DNA from: Acidobacteriota bacterium
GTDB lineage: Bacteria; Acidobacteriota; Blastocatellia; Pyrinomonadales; Pyrinomonadaceae
DNA length: 64,000 bases
Assembly: GCA_016715115.1 (NCBI GenBank)
Contig: JADKBM010000011.1
Span: forward strand, 558,001-622,000
Direction: 5' to 3'
The position numbers and the translations under genes are program-made. A model generated the notes under the pieces. The model saw only the letters and a program-made list of their open reading frames with translations. It had not been told where the DNA came from and did no database searches. Position 1 is the first letter of the stretch, and each line of letters begins with the position of its first letter. Shown here piece by piece: positions 1-9,570 of this stretch.

Positions 1-2199
1 GAATTCGTCTTCGGAATCAACCGGTTTGCATTCAGCTTCGCCAACCCGACGCCGAATGACAACTATCCGTTCATTTTCAACATCGTTACCGACCCGTTCG
101 ATAATTTCACCTACAACGCGCGCAAACTCCGCACGTACCAGTTCGTGGACAATCTGACGTGGGTCAAGGGCAACCACACTTTCAAGGGTGGTCTCAATTT
201 CCGTTTCGGCCGCCAGATAGACGATCGTTCATCGGTTTCGGGCGCCGACATTACACCGCGTGTGTTCTTCGGCACCGCGAACAACTGGGGAACGTCTTTC
301 ATTACTCAGTTTGCGATTCCGGCGGCGAGTTCGACCGGAATCAACGCCAACGACCGTTCGAGATTGCTGAGCTTGATCAACGACCAACTCGGCCGGCTCG
401 GCAACGTTTCGCAAGCGTTTGTCGCTGATCCGAGCAACCCGAGCCAGTTCGCAGCGGCCGGGTCGCGTTGGGGATTCACGCATTATTATCCGGAATACGA
501 TTTCTATTTCCAGGATTCGTGGAAGGCGATGACGAACCTCACACTCGACCTCGGAATGCGTTGGGAAGTCAAGCTGTCGCCGTCATCAGACGGACTACCG
601 ACGCTCCGTCCCGATGGCCAGATCAGCTACGGTTCGACGCCGTCGAACACGCTTCGCTGGACCGAAGGGAAGTTGTTCAAGAACGATTTCGACAACTTCT
701 CGCCGTCGATCGGCGCGGCCTGGGATCCGCTCAAGGATGGAAAGACTTCGATCCGCGCGAATGTACGCGTCGCCTACGACCGTCTCCCGTCGCAGGTTTT
801 TGCGAACAGCATTTTCCAGAGCGCACCGGGCAATAATACCGGCGTCGTCAATACGGCCTTTTCTCAGGCCGGCGCGTTGCTCCGAAACGGATTGCCGTCG
901 TTGACGCCGACATCGTCGCCTGACGTTCTTCGAACGCCGGTTGCGCTTTCGTCGAACAGCATCACGGTGCTTGACGCCGACTTCCAGTATCCCGAAGTTT
1001 ACTCGTGGTTCCTCGGGTTCCAACGCGAACTTCCGGGCGGCAATCTGCTTGAGGTCAACTATATCGGCAAACGCGGAGTCCATTTGTTCGGCGGCTACGA
1101 TGCCAATCAGGTGAATCTCGGTGCGACCGATCCGCGCTGTCCGGGACAAACGTTCCTGAGCGCATTTGTCGAAGCGCAGAATACGGCGACGACGACGAAC
1201 TGCCTGATGACGCTGCTTAACGGAACGAACGGTACGCCGAGCACGCTCGCTGCATTTCGTTCGACCTTCTCGTCGCAGTTGGCGAACAACTCGGTCGGCG
1301 CCGTCGCGCAAACGCTTGCCGGACGTACCGGAACGACATCGCTGACGGGCAACGGATTCAGCCCGTTCTTCCTGATGCGCTATCCGCAGTTTACCGGTGG
1401 TATGAACGTCCTCGACAGCAACGATAAGTCGATGTACAACGCGCTCGAGATCATCATCAAGCGCCGGATGAAGGCGGGGATCAGCTTCCAGTTCAGCTAT
1501 ACGTACTCGAAGTCGAAAGACACGCGTTCGTTCGACCCGACGTTCACGACGGTCTCGCGAGCCAACAACCAATCGGCATCGAGTACGCCGTTTGACAACA
1601 ACAACCGCTCGTTCAACTACGCTTGGTCGGATTTCGACCGGCGCGACGCGTTCCAGGGGCTTTACGTGATCGAACTTCCGTTCGGTCGCGGCCGAAAATT
1701 CGGCAAGGAAATCGGAAAGGGACTCGATTATCTGGTCGGCGGCTGGCAGCTTTCGGGAACGGTGAACATCGCTTCGGGGCGTCCGTTCACGGTTTATTCG
1801 GGTTCGAATACCTTCGGAAACGTCGTTCAGTCGACCGCGAATTGCAACGGGTGCACGCGTTATCTAGGCGTTCTTGTGCAGGAAAACGGAACGAACTATT
1901 GGTTCAATTCGGCCGACCGTGCGCAGTTCTCGATGCCGGCCGCGGGTTCTCTCGGAAATACGGGCAGAAACTTCTTCGTCGGACCAAGGCGCTTTGAAAT
2001 GGATATGTCGATTTCGAAGAACATCCGCATATCGGAGCGCTTCAACTTCGACCTTCGGGCCGACGCGAAGAACGTTTTCAACATCAAGCACTTCGGATTC
2101 CCGACGGCGACGCAAAACTCGACGACCTTCGGACGCATCCGCGATGCTGTCAACAGCACCGCACGACGCATCCAGCTTTCGGTGAAGATCAACTTCTAG
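1..2199 (+). CDS. TonB-dependent receptor, Oar-like (5' end cut by window)
   Basis: The frame is open from base 1, so this is the last 732 residues of an outer-membrane beta-barrel; the plug and any N-terminal regulatory-like domain lie to the left. The sequence is rich in alternating aromatic strands, with phrases typical of Acidobacteriota Oar-like receptors: a YFQDSWK-type strand near residue 170, LEVNYIGKRGVHLFGG, and a C-terminal block ending in NVFNIKHFGFPT and finally KINF with a terminal Phe, as expected for BAM-inserted barrels. An in-frame GTG at 145 is not the true start. It should sit in the outer membrane and take up or bind a large ligand with TonB energy; the substrate cannot be read from sequence. 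A strong terminator follows immediately. Confidence 0.9.
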   Translation, partial: EFVFGINRFAFSFANPTPNDNYPFIFNIVTDPFDNFTYNARKLRTYQFVDNLTWVKGNHTFKGGLNFRFGRQIDDRSSVSGADITPRVFFGTANNWGTSFITQFAIPAASSTGINANDRSRLLSLINDQLGRLGNVSQAFVADPSNPSQFAAAGSRWGFTHYYPEYDFYFQDSWKAMTNLTLDLGMRWEVKLSPSSDGLPTLRPDGQISYGSTPSNTLRWTEGKLFKNDFDNFSPSIGAAWDPLKDGKTSIRANVRVAYDRLPSQVFANSIFQSAPGNNTGVVNTAFSQAGALLRNGLPSLTPTSSPDVLRTPVALSSNSITVLDADFQYPEVYSWFLGFQRELPGGNLLEVNYIGKRGVHLFGGYDANQVNLGATDPRCPGQTFLSAFVEAQNTATTTNCLMTLLNGTNGTPSTLAAFRSTFSSQLANNSVGAVAQTLAGRTGTTSLTGNGFSPFFLMRYPQFTGGMNVLDSNDKSMYNALEIIIKRRMKAGISFQFSYTYSKSKDTRSFDPTFTTVSRANNQSASSTPFDNNNRSFNYAWSDFDRRDAFQGLYVIELPFGRGRKFGKEIGKGLDYLVGGWQLSGTVNIASGRPFTVYSGSNTFGNVVQSTANCNGCTRYLGVLVQENGTNYWFNSADRAQFSMPAAGSLGNTGRNFFVGPRRFEMDMSISKNIRISERFNFDLRADAKNVFNIKHFGFPTATQNSTTFGRIRDAVNSTARRIQLSVKINF

Positions 2200-2221
2200 G
2201 GCTTTATCCGCGACGTAATGG

Positions 2222-2259
2222 AAATCTCCGCCGCGGATTACCGGGGCGGAGATTTTTTT
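2222..2259 (+). terminator. Rho-independent terminator of the TonB receptor gene
   Basis: A perfect 11-bp stem (AAATCTCCGCC at 2222-2232 with GGCGGAGATTT at 2245-2255) and a 12-nt loop run into seven T (2253-2259), 22 bp after the receptor stop codon. Confidence 0.85.
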
Positions 2260-2430
2260 GTGAAAAATTCGTTTAGCCGAGCAACCGGATTTTCGATTGC
2301 CGCATCTTGAAATACAGACCCATTGTCGGGCGCGTTTTTGTTTTCTGCATTTTTGGGCGCGACTTTGAGTCTCAGGTTCCTCCTGTTTCTTTTTCCTCGC
2401 CGGTCTTTTTCATACCGGCGAGGTTTTTTT

Positions 2431-2551
2431 TACAGTGCAGAGTGCAGAGTGCAGAGTGCAAAGTACCGAGTGCAAAGTGCCGAGTGCGAAGTACGTGGTT
2501 GAAGCGTAGTCGCATCCCTCACTTTGCACTAAGCACTTTGCACTCTGCACT
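2431..2551. repeat. Heptamer array A with foldback arm
   Basis: The left arm (2431-2495) is a run of 7-nt words: GTGCAGA three times, then GTGCAAA, GTACCGA, GTGCAAA, GTGCCGA and GTGCGAA. The right arm (2519-2551) is the reverse complement of the same words, so a single strand can fold into a long imperfect hairpin. It lies between the convergent TonB receptor and S41 protease genes. The 2260-2430 stretch before it has no gene that I can support. Confidence 0.8.
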
Positions 2552-2553
2552 GC

Positions 2554-4269
2554 TCATTGCCTCCCGCGTTTTTGCCTCGTTCGTTCGGCGAGCTGTGCAA
2601 GCTGCTGGGCGCGTGGAAGGTTCTCGATCGCCTTTCCGACCTGATTGTCGTTCTCGATGAGGATCTGTTTCGCCGAGACGGTTCCGAAGGCGGCCGTGAT
2701 CAGGTTGTAACGGATGCGCAGTTTGACGTATGCGCGATCGCCGCGCACGGTCGGAAGCAACTGGCGCCATTCGGGATTCGACTCGATAAACCGCGAGAAA
2801 GATTCGAACACGGCGTCGTCAACCGTGAGGTCGATCGGACGCACGCGCTGGCCGTACTTCGGCGGACCGGATATGCGGAAGTTCTCCAAACCGGCGACGT
2901 TGCCGCGAGCGAGTTCCTTTGAAAAGAAGAATATCGGATCGAGCAGCGAGACCTGCGCACGATCGAGCGTTTCGGCCTTGACGACCTCATCCGGCGCGAT
3001 GCCGTCGCCGCTGAAAACGCTGCGCCCGGTCAGTGTTCTCGCCTCGACGCGCTTGGCCCTCGGCTCGGTAGTCTTGTGATTGAAATAATCATAGAGTCCG
3101 GCGTGCGAGTAATCGCGCTGGATCGAACGGCCGGAAGGCGTATAGTATTTGGCGGTCGTCAGCGTCAGTCCGGATCCGAACGGCAAACTCAGGATGCTTT
3201 GCACGAGTCCCTTGCCAAAAGTGTTCTCGCCGATTATCAGCGCGCGATCATAATCCTGAAGCGCACCGGAGACGATCTCGGAAGCCGAGGCGGTCTGTTC
3301 GTCGACGAGGACGACCAGCGGCATCGTTTCCGGAGCCCGGTCGGCGGCCTTCCAGGTTCGATTGTCGATCGCGAAACGCCCTCGCTGGGTGACGACGACG
3401 CTTCCGAACGGCAGGAACTTTTCGGCGACCTTGACGGCCTGATCGAGGATTCCGCCCGTGTTGTCGCGAAGATCGAGGACGAGCGACGTCATCCCTTGTT
3501 TCTTGAGTTCGGCAAGTGCGACCCCGAGTTCTTCGGCCGTCGTGTAATTGAATCCCTCCGACATATCGACGTAGCCGACGCCGGGACGCAGGATGTACGC
3601 ATCCGGGATCGACGGTTGCGGGACACGGTTGCGGCGGAGTTCGAACGTCTCGAGCCGGCCGGTTTCGGAACGCTCGACGGTCACACGCGCGATCGTGCCT
3701 TTCCGTCCGCGAACCTTGTCGCGGACGTACGATGAATCCTTTCCGCTGACATTTTCTCCGTTGACCAGAACGATCCGATCGCCGAATCGCAAACCGGCGC
3801 GGTTAGCCGGCGAATCGGGAAATGTCGCGACGACGAAGGTGTCCGTCGACCCGTTTTTCGTGTAGTTGGAGATCGTCGCGCCGATTCCGAAATACTCGCT
3901 CTGCTGGTCGGTCAGGAGTTCTTGAAACTCGGCTCCGTCGTAATAGTTCGAATGCGGGTCGAGCGTGTGGAGCATCTCCTCGATCGAAGATTTGACGAGC
4001 GAATCGTAATCCGATTTGCGCGGATCGACGTAGTTTTGCCGAATGATCTCGATCGCTTCGGCCACGTCCGAAGTTATCCTGTCCGGCGCGAACGGTTTGG
4101 CCTGTTTGACCGGTTCGCTTTTCGATGTCGAGGCGGAAAACGATGTCCCGCGTTCGATCCGGAACGGCTCAATTTCCGGAACCCGTTTGATGGCGCGCGG
4201 CTTGGTCTGCGGCAGAGCGGACAAACCGCAAACCGAAAGGATCAGCAACAACGAGACAAATCTCCGCAT
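2554..4269 (-). CDS. S41 family C-terminal processing peptidase
   Basis: 571-aa exported serine protease of the CtpA/Prc family, which trims or degrades envelope proteins at their C-termini. The N-terminus is a signal peptide (MRRF then a run of Leu/Val). A PDZ domain covers about residues 115-200 and the S41 core about 210-400. The catalytic Ser lies in TASASEIV (about residue 328), with Lys in FGKG 25 residues later (about 353) and Gln at FGKGLVQ, matching the family Ser-Lys spacing. The start at 4269 is chosen because AGGAG lies 5 nt upstream and a signal peptide follows; the frame stays open to 4416 but that extension is unlike a signal sequence. The C-terminal roughly 100 residues are basic and poorly conserved. 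Confidence 0.92.
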   Translation of the reverse strand: MRRFVSLLLILSVCGLSALPQTKPRAIKRVPEIEPFRIERGTSFSASTSKSEPVKQAKPFAPDRITSDVAEAIEIIRQNYVDPRKSDYDSLVKSSIEEMLHTLDPHSNYYDGAEFQELLTDQQSEYFGIGATISNYTKNGSTDTFVVATFPDSPANRAGLRFGDRIVLVNGENVSGKDSSYVRDKVRGRKGTIARVTVERSETGRLETFELRRNRVPQPSIPDAYILRPGVGYVDMSEGFNYTTAEELGVALAELKKQGMTSLVLDLRDNTGGILDQAVKVAEKFLPFGSVVVTQRGRFAIDNRTWKAADRAPETMPLVVLVDEQTASASEIVSGALQDYDRALIIGENTFGKGLVQSILSLPFGSGLTLTTAKYYTPSGRSIQRDYSHAGLYDYFNHKTTEPRAKRVEARTLTGRSVFSGDGIAPDEVVKAETLDRAQVSLLDPIFFFSKELARGNVAGLENFRISGPPKYGQRVRPIDLTVDDAVFESFSRFIESNPEWRQLLPTVRGDRAYVKLRIRYNLITAAFGTVSAKQILIENDNQVGKAIENLPRAQQLAQLAERTRQKRGRQ

Positions 4270-4497
4270 AATTCTCCTGAAGGACGGACCACGGAAAGCA
4301 AACGGGAAAACGTGATTTGCGCGATGTTCATCAAACATCGCGGCCCGAAGCAAGCCGATCTCCATCGCGAACCGACAAATTTTTGTATGCCTCAGAATAC
4401 TCGCAATCACGCGCACTTTCCATCGAATCCGGAAGTTATTTCTTCCGATGTCCGAAATTGATTGATTGATCGCGAGTTTTCAGCGAAAATTACGGCT

Positions 4498-5271
4498 ATG
4501 TCTGATGCGCCTGGAATGTTCGAAGCGAAACTCCGAAGACTGGTGGCAACGGTAGATGTTGCGAACGCGATGACCGGACCGCTGACGCGATCGATCGAGG
4601 ACCTTTTGAAGGCCACGGCGGCGCAGCTCAACTCCGAAGAGGCGTCGGTGCTGATCCGCGAGGGCGAGGAAGGCGACCTGCGATTCTTGTCGGCGATTGG
4701 GAAGGTTGCCGGGCACCTGCTGAATATGACGGTTCCGGCGGGTAAGGGAATCGCCGGCTTCGTGTTTTCGTCGGGGCAGCCGATGGCTGTTGCCGACGCG
4801 GGCGGCGAGGAGACGTTTTATGCGGAGGTCGACAAACAGACCGGCTATTCGACGCAGACGATCCTCGCGACGCCTTTGCGTTACAACGGCGACGTGATCG
4901 GCGTATTGGAATATGTAAACCGCATTGGCGAACCGCCGTTCGCGGCATTCACGCCGGACGAAATGGACCGGGCCGCGCTTTTCGCCGATGCCGTCGCATC
5001 GCTTGTCAATGCCTATGAATCGGCGAAATCGCTGCGGGATCTCGGCCGCGCGATGCTCGCAGACGACGATGAAATGGGATATCAGGAAGTCAGGGATTGG
5101 CTTGCCGGAACCCGCGAAACCCGGGAACACCGCGAAATGCTCGACCTCGCCGTGTTGATCGGCGAGGTCGCCTCGCGCGGCGACGGCGAACGCGTGATGT
5201 GCCGCGAGATCCTCGAAGCCGTGCTGAAGTTCTCGGATCAGAAAGCCGATACAAGTTTCTTGAGTTACTGA
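4498..5271 (+). CDS. GAF domain protein
   Basis: 257-aa soluble protein. A single GAF domain (about residues 18-170) shows the expected SVLIREGEEGDLRFLSAIG strand-turn-strand, then GKGIAGFVFSSGQPMAV, TPLRYNGDVIGVLEYVNR and a final helix. The remaining 85 residues are helical and acidic. No output domain (kinase, GGDEF, HTH) is present, so it probably passes a small-molecule or redox signal to a partner protein. The start is the ATG at 4498; the alternative TTG at 4462 lacks a signal-like or conserved extension. No clear Shine-Dalgarno is seen. It is followed after 31 bp by an intracellular subtilase on the same strand, suggesting co-transcription. Confidence 0.85.
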   Translation: MSDAPGMFEAKLRRLVATVDVANAMTGPLTRSIEDLLKATAAQLNSEEASVLIREGEEGDLRFLSAIGKVAGHLLNMTVPAGKGIAGFVFSSGQPMAVADAGGEETFYAEVDKQTGYSTQTILATPLRYNGDVIGVLEYVNRIGEPPFAAFTPDEMDRAALFADAVASLVNAYESAKSLRDLGRAMLADDDEMGYQEVRDWLAGTRETREHREMLDLAVLIGEVASRGDGERVMCREILEAVLKFSDQKADTSFLSY

Positions 5272-5302
5272 CGGGCCTTCATCCTTCATCCGTCGCTATG
5301 TT

Positions 5303-6121
5303 ATGACCGCAGTCACGGGATTTGAAACAAACCGGTTCGGTTCGATCACGACGTATTTTCAGATCGACGATGCGTGGAAGTCGCGCAGCGGTCGGGGTGT
5401 GTCGGTCGCGATTATCGACAGCGGGATCGATGAAACGCACCCGGAACTGGTCGGAAAGGTGAAGGAATCCGTGATCGCGCGGGCCGACAACAAACGCGTT
5501 GTCTTCGAGCCGACCGATTCCGGCGACTCGGCCGGCCACGGCACCGCGTGCGCGGGGATAATTTCGAAGATCGCGCCGGATGCGGAACTTTACAGCATCA
5601 AGGTCCTCGGAGCCGGCGGACTGGGCGACGGCCAATCGTTTCTCGCCGGACTCGAATACGCGATCAAGATGCGCTGCCGCATCATCAACCTGAGTCTCGG
5701 CACGACGAAACCGCAGTTTTTCGCGCCGCTTCACGATCTTTTGGACCGCGCTTATCAGGCGGGCTGCATCGTCGTTGCCGCCGCCAACAATCTGCCGCAG
5801 CCTTCGTTTCCGTCGGTTTTTTCGTCGTCGCTGATCTCGGTGTCGAAGTCGACCGACACGGATCCGTTCCATTTCGGATTCAAGTACGGTGAGATCATCG
5901 AGCTGACGGCGCCGGGCGTCAATATCAGGACGGCCTGGCCGGGCGGCGCGCATAAGAGCCTTACGGGAAACAGCTTCGCCTGTCCGCATATCGTCGCGAT
6001 CATCGCACTGCTCGTCGAGACATATCCGAACCTGACGCCGTTTCAGGTAAAATCGGCCCTATACGCGATCGCCGAAGAAAATCAGGCGAATGCGGCTCCG
6101 GTTGCCGCTGAAAACTCCTGA
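5303..6121 (+). CDS. S8 family serine peptidase (subtilase), no signal peptide
   Basis: 272-aa subtilisin-fold protease. The catalytic triad is visible as Asp39 (AIIDSGID), His79 (GHGTACAG) and Ser224 (GNSFACPH), with the oxyanion Asn in AAANN (about 162-163). There is neither a signal peptide nor an I9 propeptide, so it is probably cytoplasmic and does not need autoprocessing for export. The length is close to the bare catalytic core. It sits 31 bp behind the GAF protein gene, which may supply a regulatory input. Substrate unknown; possibilities include protein turnover or processing of a peptide precursor, but no precursor peptide is visible nearby. Confidence 0.9.
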   Translation: MTAVTGFETNRFGSITTYFQIDDAWKSRSGRGVSVAIIDSGIDETHPELVGKVKESVIARADNKRVVFEPTDSGDSAGHGTACAGIISKIAPDAELYSIKVLGAGGLGDGQSFLAGLEYAIKMRCRIINLSLGTTKPQFFAPLHDLLDRAYQAGCIVVAAANNLPQPSFPSVFSSSLISVSKSTDTDPFHFGFKYGEIIELTAPGVNIRTAWPGGAHKSLTGNSFACPHIVAIIALLVETYPNLTPFQVKSALYAIAEENQANAAPVAAENS

Positions 6122-6188
6122 ATCGGCCGGTCTTTGCGTTTTCACATCCAAAATGCTTTGATGATTCTTACGAATTAGCGAACAAATT

Positions 6189-7463
6189 ATGTCAATGAAT
6201 TTTCGGCTTCAGCCTCTTGACCTCGAAGAATACAAACTCCCAAACGGTCTGCGCGTCGTTTTCAACAAGGACGACGCGATCCCGGTGGTTTCCGTCGCGG
6301 TGTACTATGACGTCGGCTCACGAAATGAACGCGAGGGCCGCACGGGGTTTGCGCATCTCTTCGAACATATGATGTTCCAGGGTTCCGAGAACGTCCCGAA
6401 AGCGGCGCATTTTCAGTACATTATGAAGGTCGGGGGAACGATGAACGGGACGACGTCTTCGGAGCGTACGAATTATTACGAAACGCTGCCGGCAAGCGAA
6501 TTGCCGTTGGCGCTGTGGCTCGAATCGGACCGGATGCGCTCCCTCGCGGTGACGCAGGAGAACCTTGACAACCAACGCGAAGCGGTCAAGGAAGAAAAAC
6601 GTCTCCGCTACGACAATCAACCGTACGGCGAGGTCTTCGATCTGATCAACACGATGGTCTTTCGGAACTTTTCGAATTCACATTCGACGATCGGATCGAT
6701 GGAGGATCTCGACGAGGCGACGGTCGAGGATGTCCAGGAATTTTTCCGAACGTATTATGCACCGAACAACGCCGTGCTTGTGCTTTCAGGCGCGTTCAAG
6801 ACCGATGAGGCAAAATCGCTGATCGAGAAATTCTTCGGTTCGATACCCGCGCAGGAGAAGCCGGTGCCGGTGGATGTCAGCGAACCGGAAGGCGTCGCCG
6901 AGAATTATCGCGAATATGAAGATCAACTCGCGCCGCTGCCGGCGTTCTTGTTCGGATGGAAGATCCCGCCACGGCGCACGCCCGAGTTCTTCGCGCTTTT
7001 TCTCGCGGGCAAGCTGCTTTACGACGGCGAGAGTTCGAGGCTCTATCAGAAACTCGTGAAGGGCGACGAGTCTGTGATCCAGTTGTTCGGCTTTACCGAC
7101 GAACGACGCGGACCGTCATCGATCTTCATCGGTGCGATCCCGAAACCGGAGCGCGACCTTTCGCAGATCCGCGAGATCATTATGGAGGAGATCCAGGATC
7201 TTGCGCGCAACGCTCCGTCGGCCGCCGAAATGCAGAAGCTGGCAAACCAACTGATCAACGACACGATCCGCGTGAGACAGTCTTCAATGGCGCGCGCGCA
7301 GCAGATCGCCGAGTTCGCGCTGTACGACGGCAGCCCCGAACTGATCAATTCGGAGCTCGACGAACTTCTCGCAGTATCCGCCGATCAGATCCGCGACGCG
7401 GTCGCCAAATATCTCGAAACCGAAAATCGAACGCTGCTCGACGTCTTGACTAAGGCCAAGTGA
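6189..7463 (+). CDS. M16 family zinc peptidase, catalytic subunit
   Basis: 424-aa member of the insulinase/processing-peptidase family. The inverted zinc motif HLFEH is at residues 56-60, with the third ligand Glu expected in VKEEKR (about 135-136). The C-terminal M16C domain follows (about 190-360). No signal peptide is obvious at the chosen ATG; a second ATG lies two codons in. It is paired with 7817-9526, which lacks the zinc motif, as in bacterial M16B heterodimers where one subunit cuts and the other supplies substrate-binding residues. The pair is interrupted by a 350-bp repeat array, which is unusual for an obligate dimer. Confidence 0.92.
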   Translation: MSMNFRLQPLDLEEYKLPNGLRVVFNKDDAIPVVSVAVYYDVGSRNEREGRTGFAHLFEHMMFQGSENVPKAAHFQYIMKVGGTMNGTTSSERTNYYETLPASELPLALWLESDRMRSLAVTQENLDNQREAVKEEKRLRYDNQPYGEVFDLINTMVFRNFSNSHSTIGSMEDLDEATVEDVQEFFRTYYAPNNAVLVLSGAFKTDEAKSLIEKFFGSIPAQEKPVPVDVSEPEGVAENYREYEDQLAPLPAFLFGWKIPPRRTPEFFALFLAGKLLYDGESSRLYQKLVKGDESVIQLFGFTDERRGPSSIFIGAIPKPERDLSQIREIIMEEIQDLARNAPSAAEMQKLANQLINDTIRVRQSSMARAQQIAEFALYDGSPELINSELDELLAVSADQIRDAVAKYLETENRTLLDVLTKAK

Positions 7464-7812
7464 GAAGAAGTGAGAAGTGAGAGCTGAGAAGTGAGAGCTG
7501 AGAAGTGAGAGCTGAGAAGTGAGAGCTGAGAAGTGAGAGCTGAGAAGTGAGTGCTGAGAAGTGAGAGCTGAGAAGTGAGAGCTGAGAAGTGAGAACTGAG
7601 AACTGAGAAGTGAGAACGGAGAAGTGAAAACGGAGAAGTGAAAACGGAGAAGTGAAAACGGAGAACAGCGAACGGAGTTCAAAGTGCAAAGATCGAAGCT
7701 CAAAGATCAAAAATCAAAGTTCTCAGTTCTCAGTTCTCAGTTCTCAGTTCTAAGTTCTCAGTTCTAAGTTCTAAGTTCCAAGTTCCAAGTTCCAAGCTCA
7801 ACGTCCAAATTC
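7463..7812. repeat. Heptamer array B between the two M16 genes
   Basis: From the stop of the first M16 gene the DNA consists of 7-nt words GAGAAGT and GAGAGCT in alternation, drifting to GAGAACT and GAGAACG/GAAAACG (to about 7692). Then come AAGATCA-like words and a pyrimidine-side arm of AGTTCTC, AGTTCTA and AGTTCCA words (7718-7812). The second arm is broadly complementary to GAGAACT words of the first, so a long foldback is possible. No gene is present. Confidence 0.9.
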
Positions 7813-7816
7813 CATA

Positions 7817-9526
7817 ATGCAAGATTCAGAAGAATTTCGAAAAACCGCTCCCGCGCCGCTGGCGCCGAGGTCCTTTAATATTGCGCAGCCGTTCGAGACG
7901 GTTCTGCCGAACGGTCTGCGGGTAGTCATCTTCGAAGACCGGCGGTTGCCGCTCGTCAGTTTGAGGCTCGTCTTTCTCGCCGGCGACGCCTACGAACCGA
8001 AGGATGCGATCGGGCTCAATTCGGCCGTTGCGTCGATGCTCACCGAGGGAACCGAGTCGCATTCCAGCCGCTCGCTTGCCGAAGAGGTCGAACGCCTCGG
8101 AGCGAGTCTCGTAGCGAGTTCGGGGTCGGACAATACGCGGGTTTCGGCGTCGTGCCTTTCGCCGTATCTGCCGGACATCCTGCGCCTGATGGAAGAGGTC
8201 GTCCTGAAACCCTCGTTTCCCCAGAGCGAGCTCGATCTTTTCAAGCAGAACTCCATCGAGGGGCTGAAGTTTCAGCGCTCACAGGCATCGTTTCTGGCGA
8301 TGGAGCAGGTCGCGCGGATCATCTACGGCCGGCACCCGTATTCGATCGTTTCTCCGTCAGCCGAGGATATCGAGAAGATCGACCGCAACGCGTTGGCCGA
8401 GCATCACGCGAGGATCCTTATACCGAACAACGCAATTCTGATCGTTGTCGGCGACGTCGAGCGCGAAGATTTTCTGGCGCAAATAAACGAGCGGTTCGGA
8501 TCGTGGACGGAAGGCGAGAGACCGTCGAACGAATTTCCGGCAGTTCCGAAACGCGATTCGCGGACGTTGACGATCGTCGACCGCAAAGGCTCGACGCAGG
8601 CCAATATCGTGCTCGCGTTGCCCGGGATCAAGCGCGACCATCCGGACTTTTTCCCGGTTCTGGTGATGAACCAGATACTCGGTTCCGGCGCTTCCTCGCG
8701 GATCTTTATGAATCTCCGCGAGGAAAAAGGCTACACGTACGGCGCCTATTCGAAGTTTGATATGAAACGGCTCGGCGGCGAGTTCGAGGCGACGGCCGAG
8801 GTGCGCACGGCGGTCACCGGCGATTCTCTGCGCGAGTTTTTCTTTGAACTAAACCGCATTCGCGACGAGCGCGTCGCCGAGGTAGAACTTCGCGATGCGG
8901 TCAACTACCTGACGGGAGTCTTCCCGATCCGTGCCGAAACGCAGGAGGGGCTGACGAATCTGATTGTCCAGCAGAAGATCTATGGCCTTCCGGATGACTA
9001 CCTGCAGACCTATCGCGAGAACGTCGCGTCGGTGACGGTGGATGACGTCGAACGCGTTGCGCGAACGCATATCCGTCCGGACGAGATCGCGATCGTCGTC
9101 GTTGGTGACGCGGAAGCGATTCTGCCGCAGGTTCGCGGGTACGCCGACGAGGTCGAGATCTTCGACACCGAAGGCCAATCGGTGCCGGTCGAGAATTACG
9201 GTCGTCCAGTCGAGGCGCCGGCGGCCGACCTGAGCGGAAAATGGACGCTTTCGGTCGATTTTCAAGGGCAGAAGTTTCCGGTCGATCTCGTTCTTCAGCA
9301 AGATGGCGCGGCGATCAGCGGAAAGCTCGAATCGATGCTCGGCGAAGGGAAGATCGAAGGCGGCAAGGTAGCCGGCAGTTCGTTCTCGGCGGTGGCCGTC
9401 GCCGCGATGCAGGGCCGGTCGGTTGAGATGGCGATCAGCGGTATTCTTGAAGATGAAAAACTGACCGGAAGTCTGAATGTGCCGATGATGCCGGATGCGC
9501 TGAGTTTCATCGGTGTTCGCGCTTAG
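7817..9526 (+). CDS. M16 family peptidase-like protein, non-catalytic subunit with C-terminal extension
   Basis: 569-aa protein with two M16 domains (about 20-235 and 240-440). The position of the zinc motif reads LNSAVASMLTEGTESH, so the HxxEH residues are missing. It does have REEKGYTYGAYS, the Arg/Tyr substrate-binding signature of the non-catalytic partner. Residues from about 463 form an extra beta-rich domain (LSGKWTLSVDFQGQKF ... KLTGSLNVPMM) resembling small lipocalin-like or inhibitor-like barrels found at the end of some Acidobacteriota hydrolases. The expected partner is the HLFEH subunit upstream. Confidence 0.9.
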   Translation: MQDSEEFRKTAPAPLAPRSFNIAQPFETVLPNGLRVVIFEDRRLPLVSLRLVFLAGDAYEPKDAIGLNSAVASMLTEGTESHSSRSLAEEVERLGASLVASSGSDNTRVSASCLSPYLPDILRLMEEVVLKPSFPQSELDLFKQNSIEGLKFQRSQASFLAMEQVARIIYGRHPYSIVSPSAEDIEKIDRNALAEHHARILIPNNAILIVVGDVEREDFLAQINERFGSWTEGERPSNEFPAVPKRDSRTLTIVDRKGSTQANIVLALPGIKRDHPDFFPVLVMNQILGSGASSRIFMNLREEKGYTYGAYSKFDMKRLGGEFEATAEVRTAVTGDSLREFFFELNRIRDERVAEVELRDAVNYLTGVFPIRAETQEGLTNLIVQQKIYGLPDDYLQTYRENVASVTVDDVERVARTHIRPDEIAIVVVGDAEAILPQVRGYADEVEIFDTEGQSVPVENYGRPVEAPAADLSGKWTLSVDFQGQKFPVDLVLQQDGAAISGKLESMLGEGKIEGGKVAGSSFSAVAVAAMQGRSVEMAISGILEDEKLTGSLNVPMMPDALSFIGVRA

Positions 9527-9570
9527 TTATACTGATGCAACAGACCATCGGCGAGTTTGGGCACTAATCC

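Noticed and set aside
4270..4416. N-terminal extension of the S41 protease
   Set aside because: A good Shine-Dalgarno and a signal peptide support the start at 4269.
7463..7812. CRISPR-like array
   Set aside because: Period is 7 nt with no spacers and no cas genes; it is a heptamer array.
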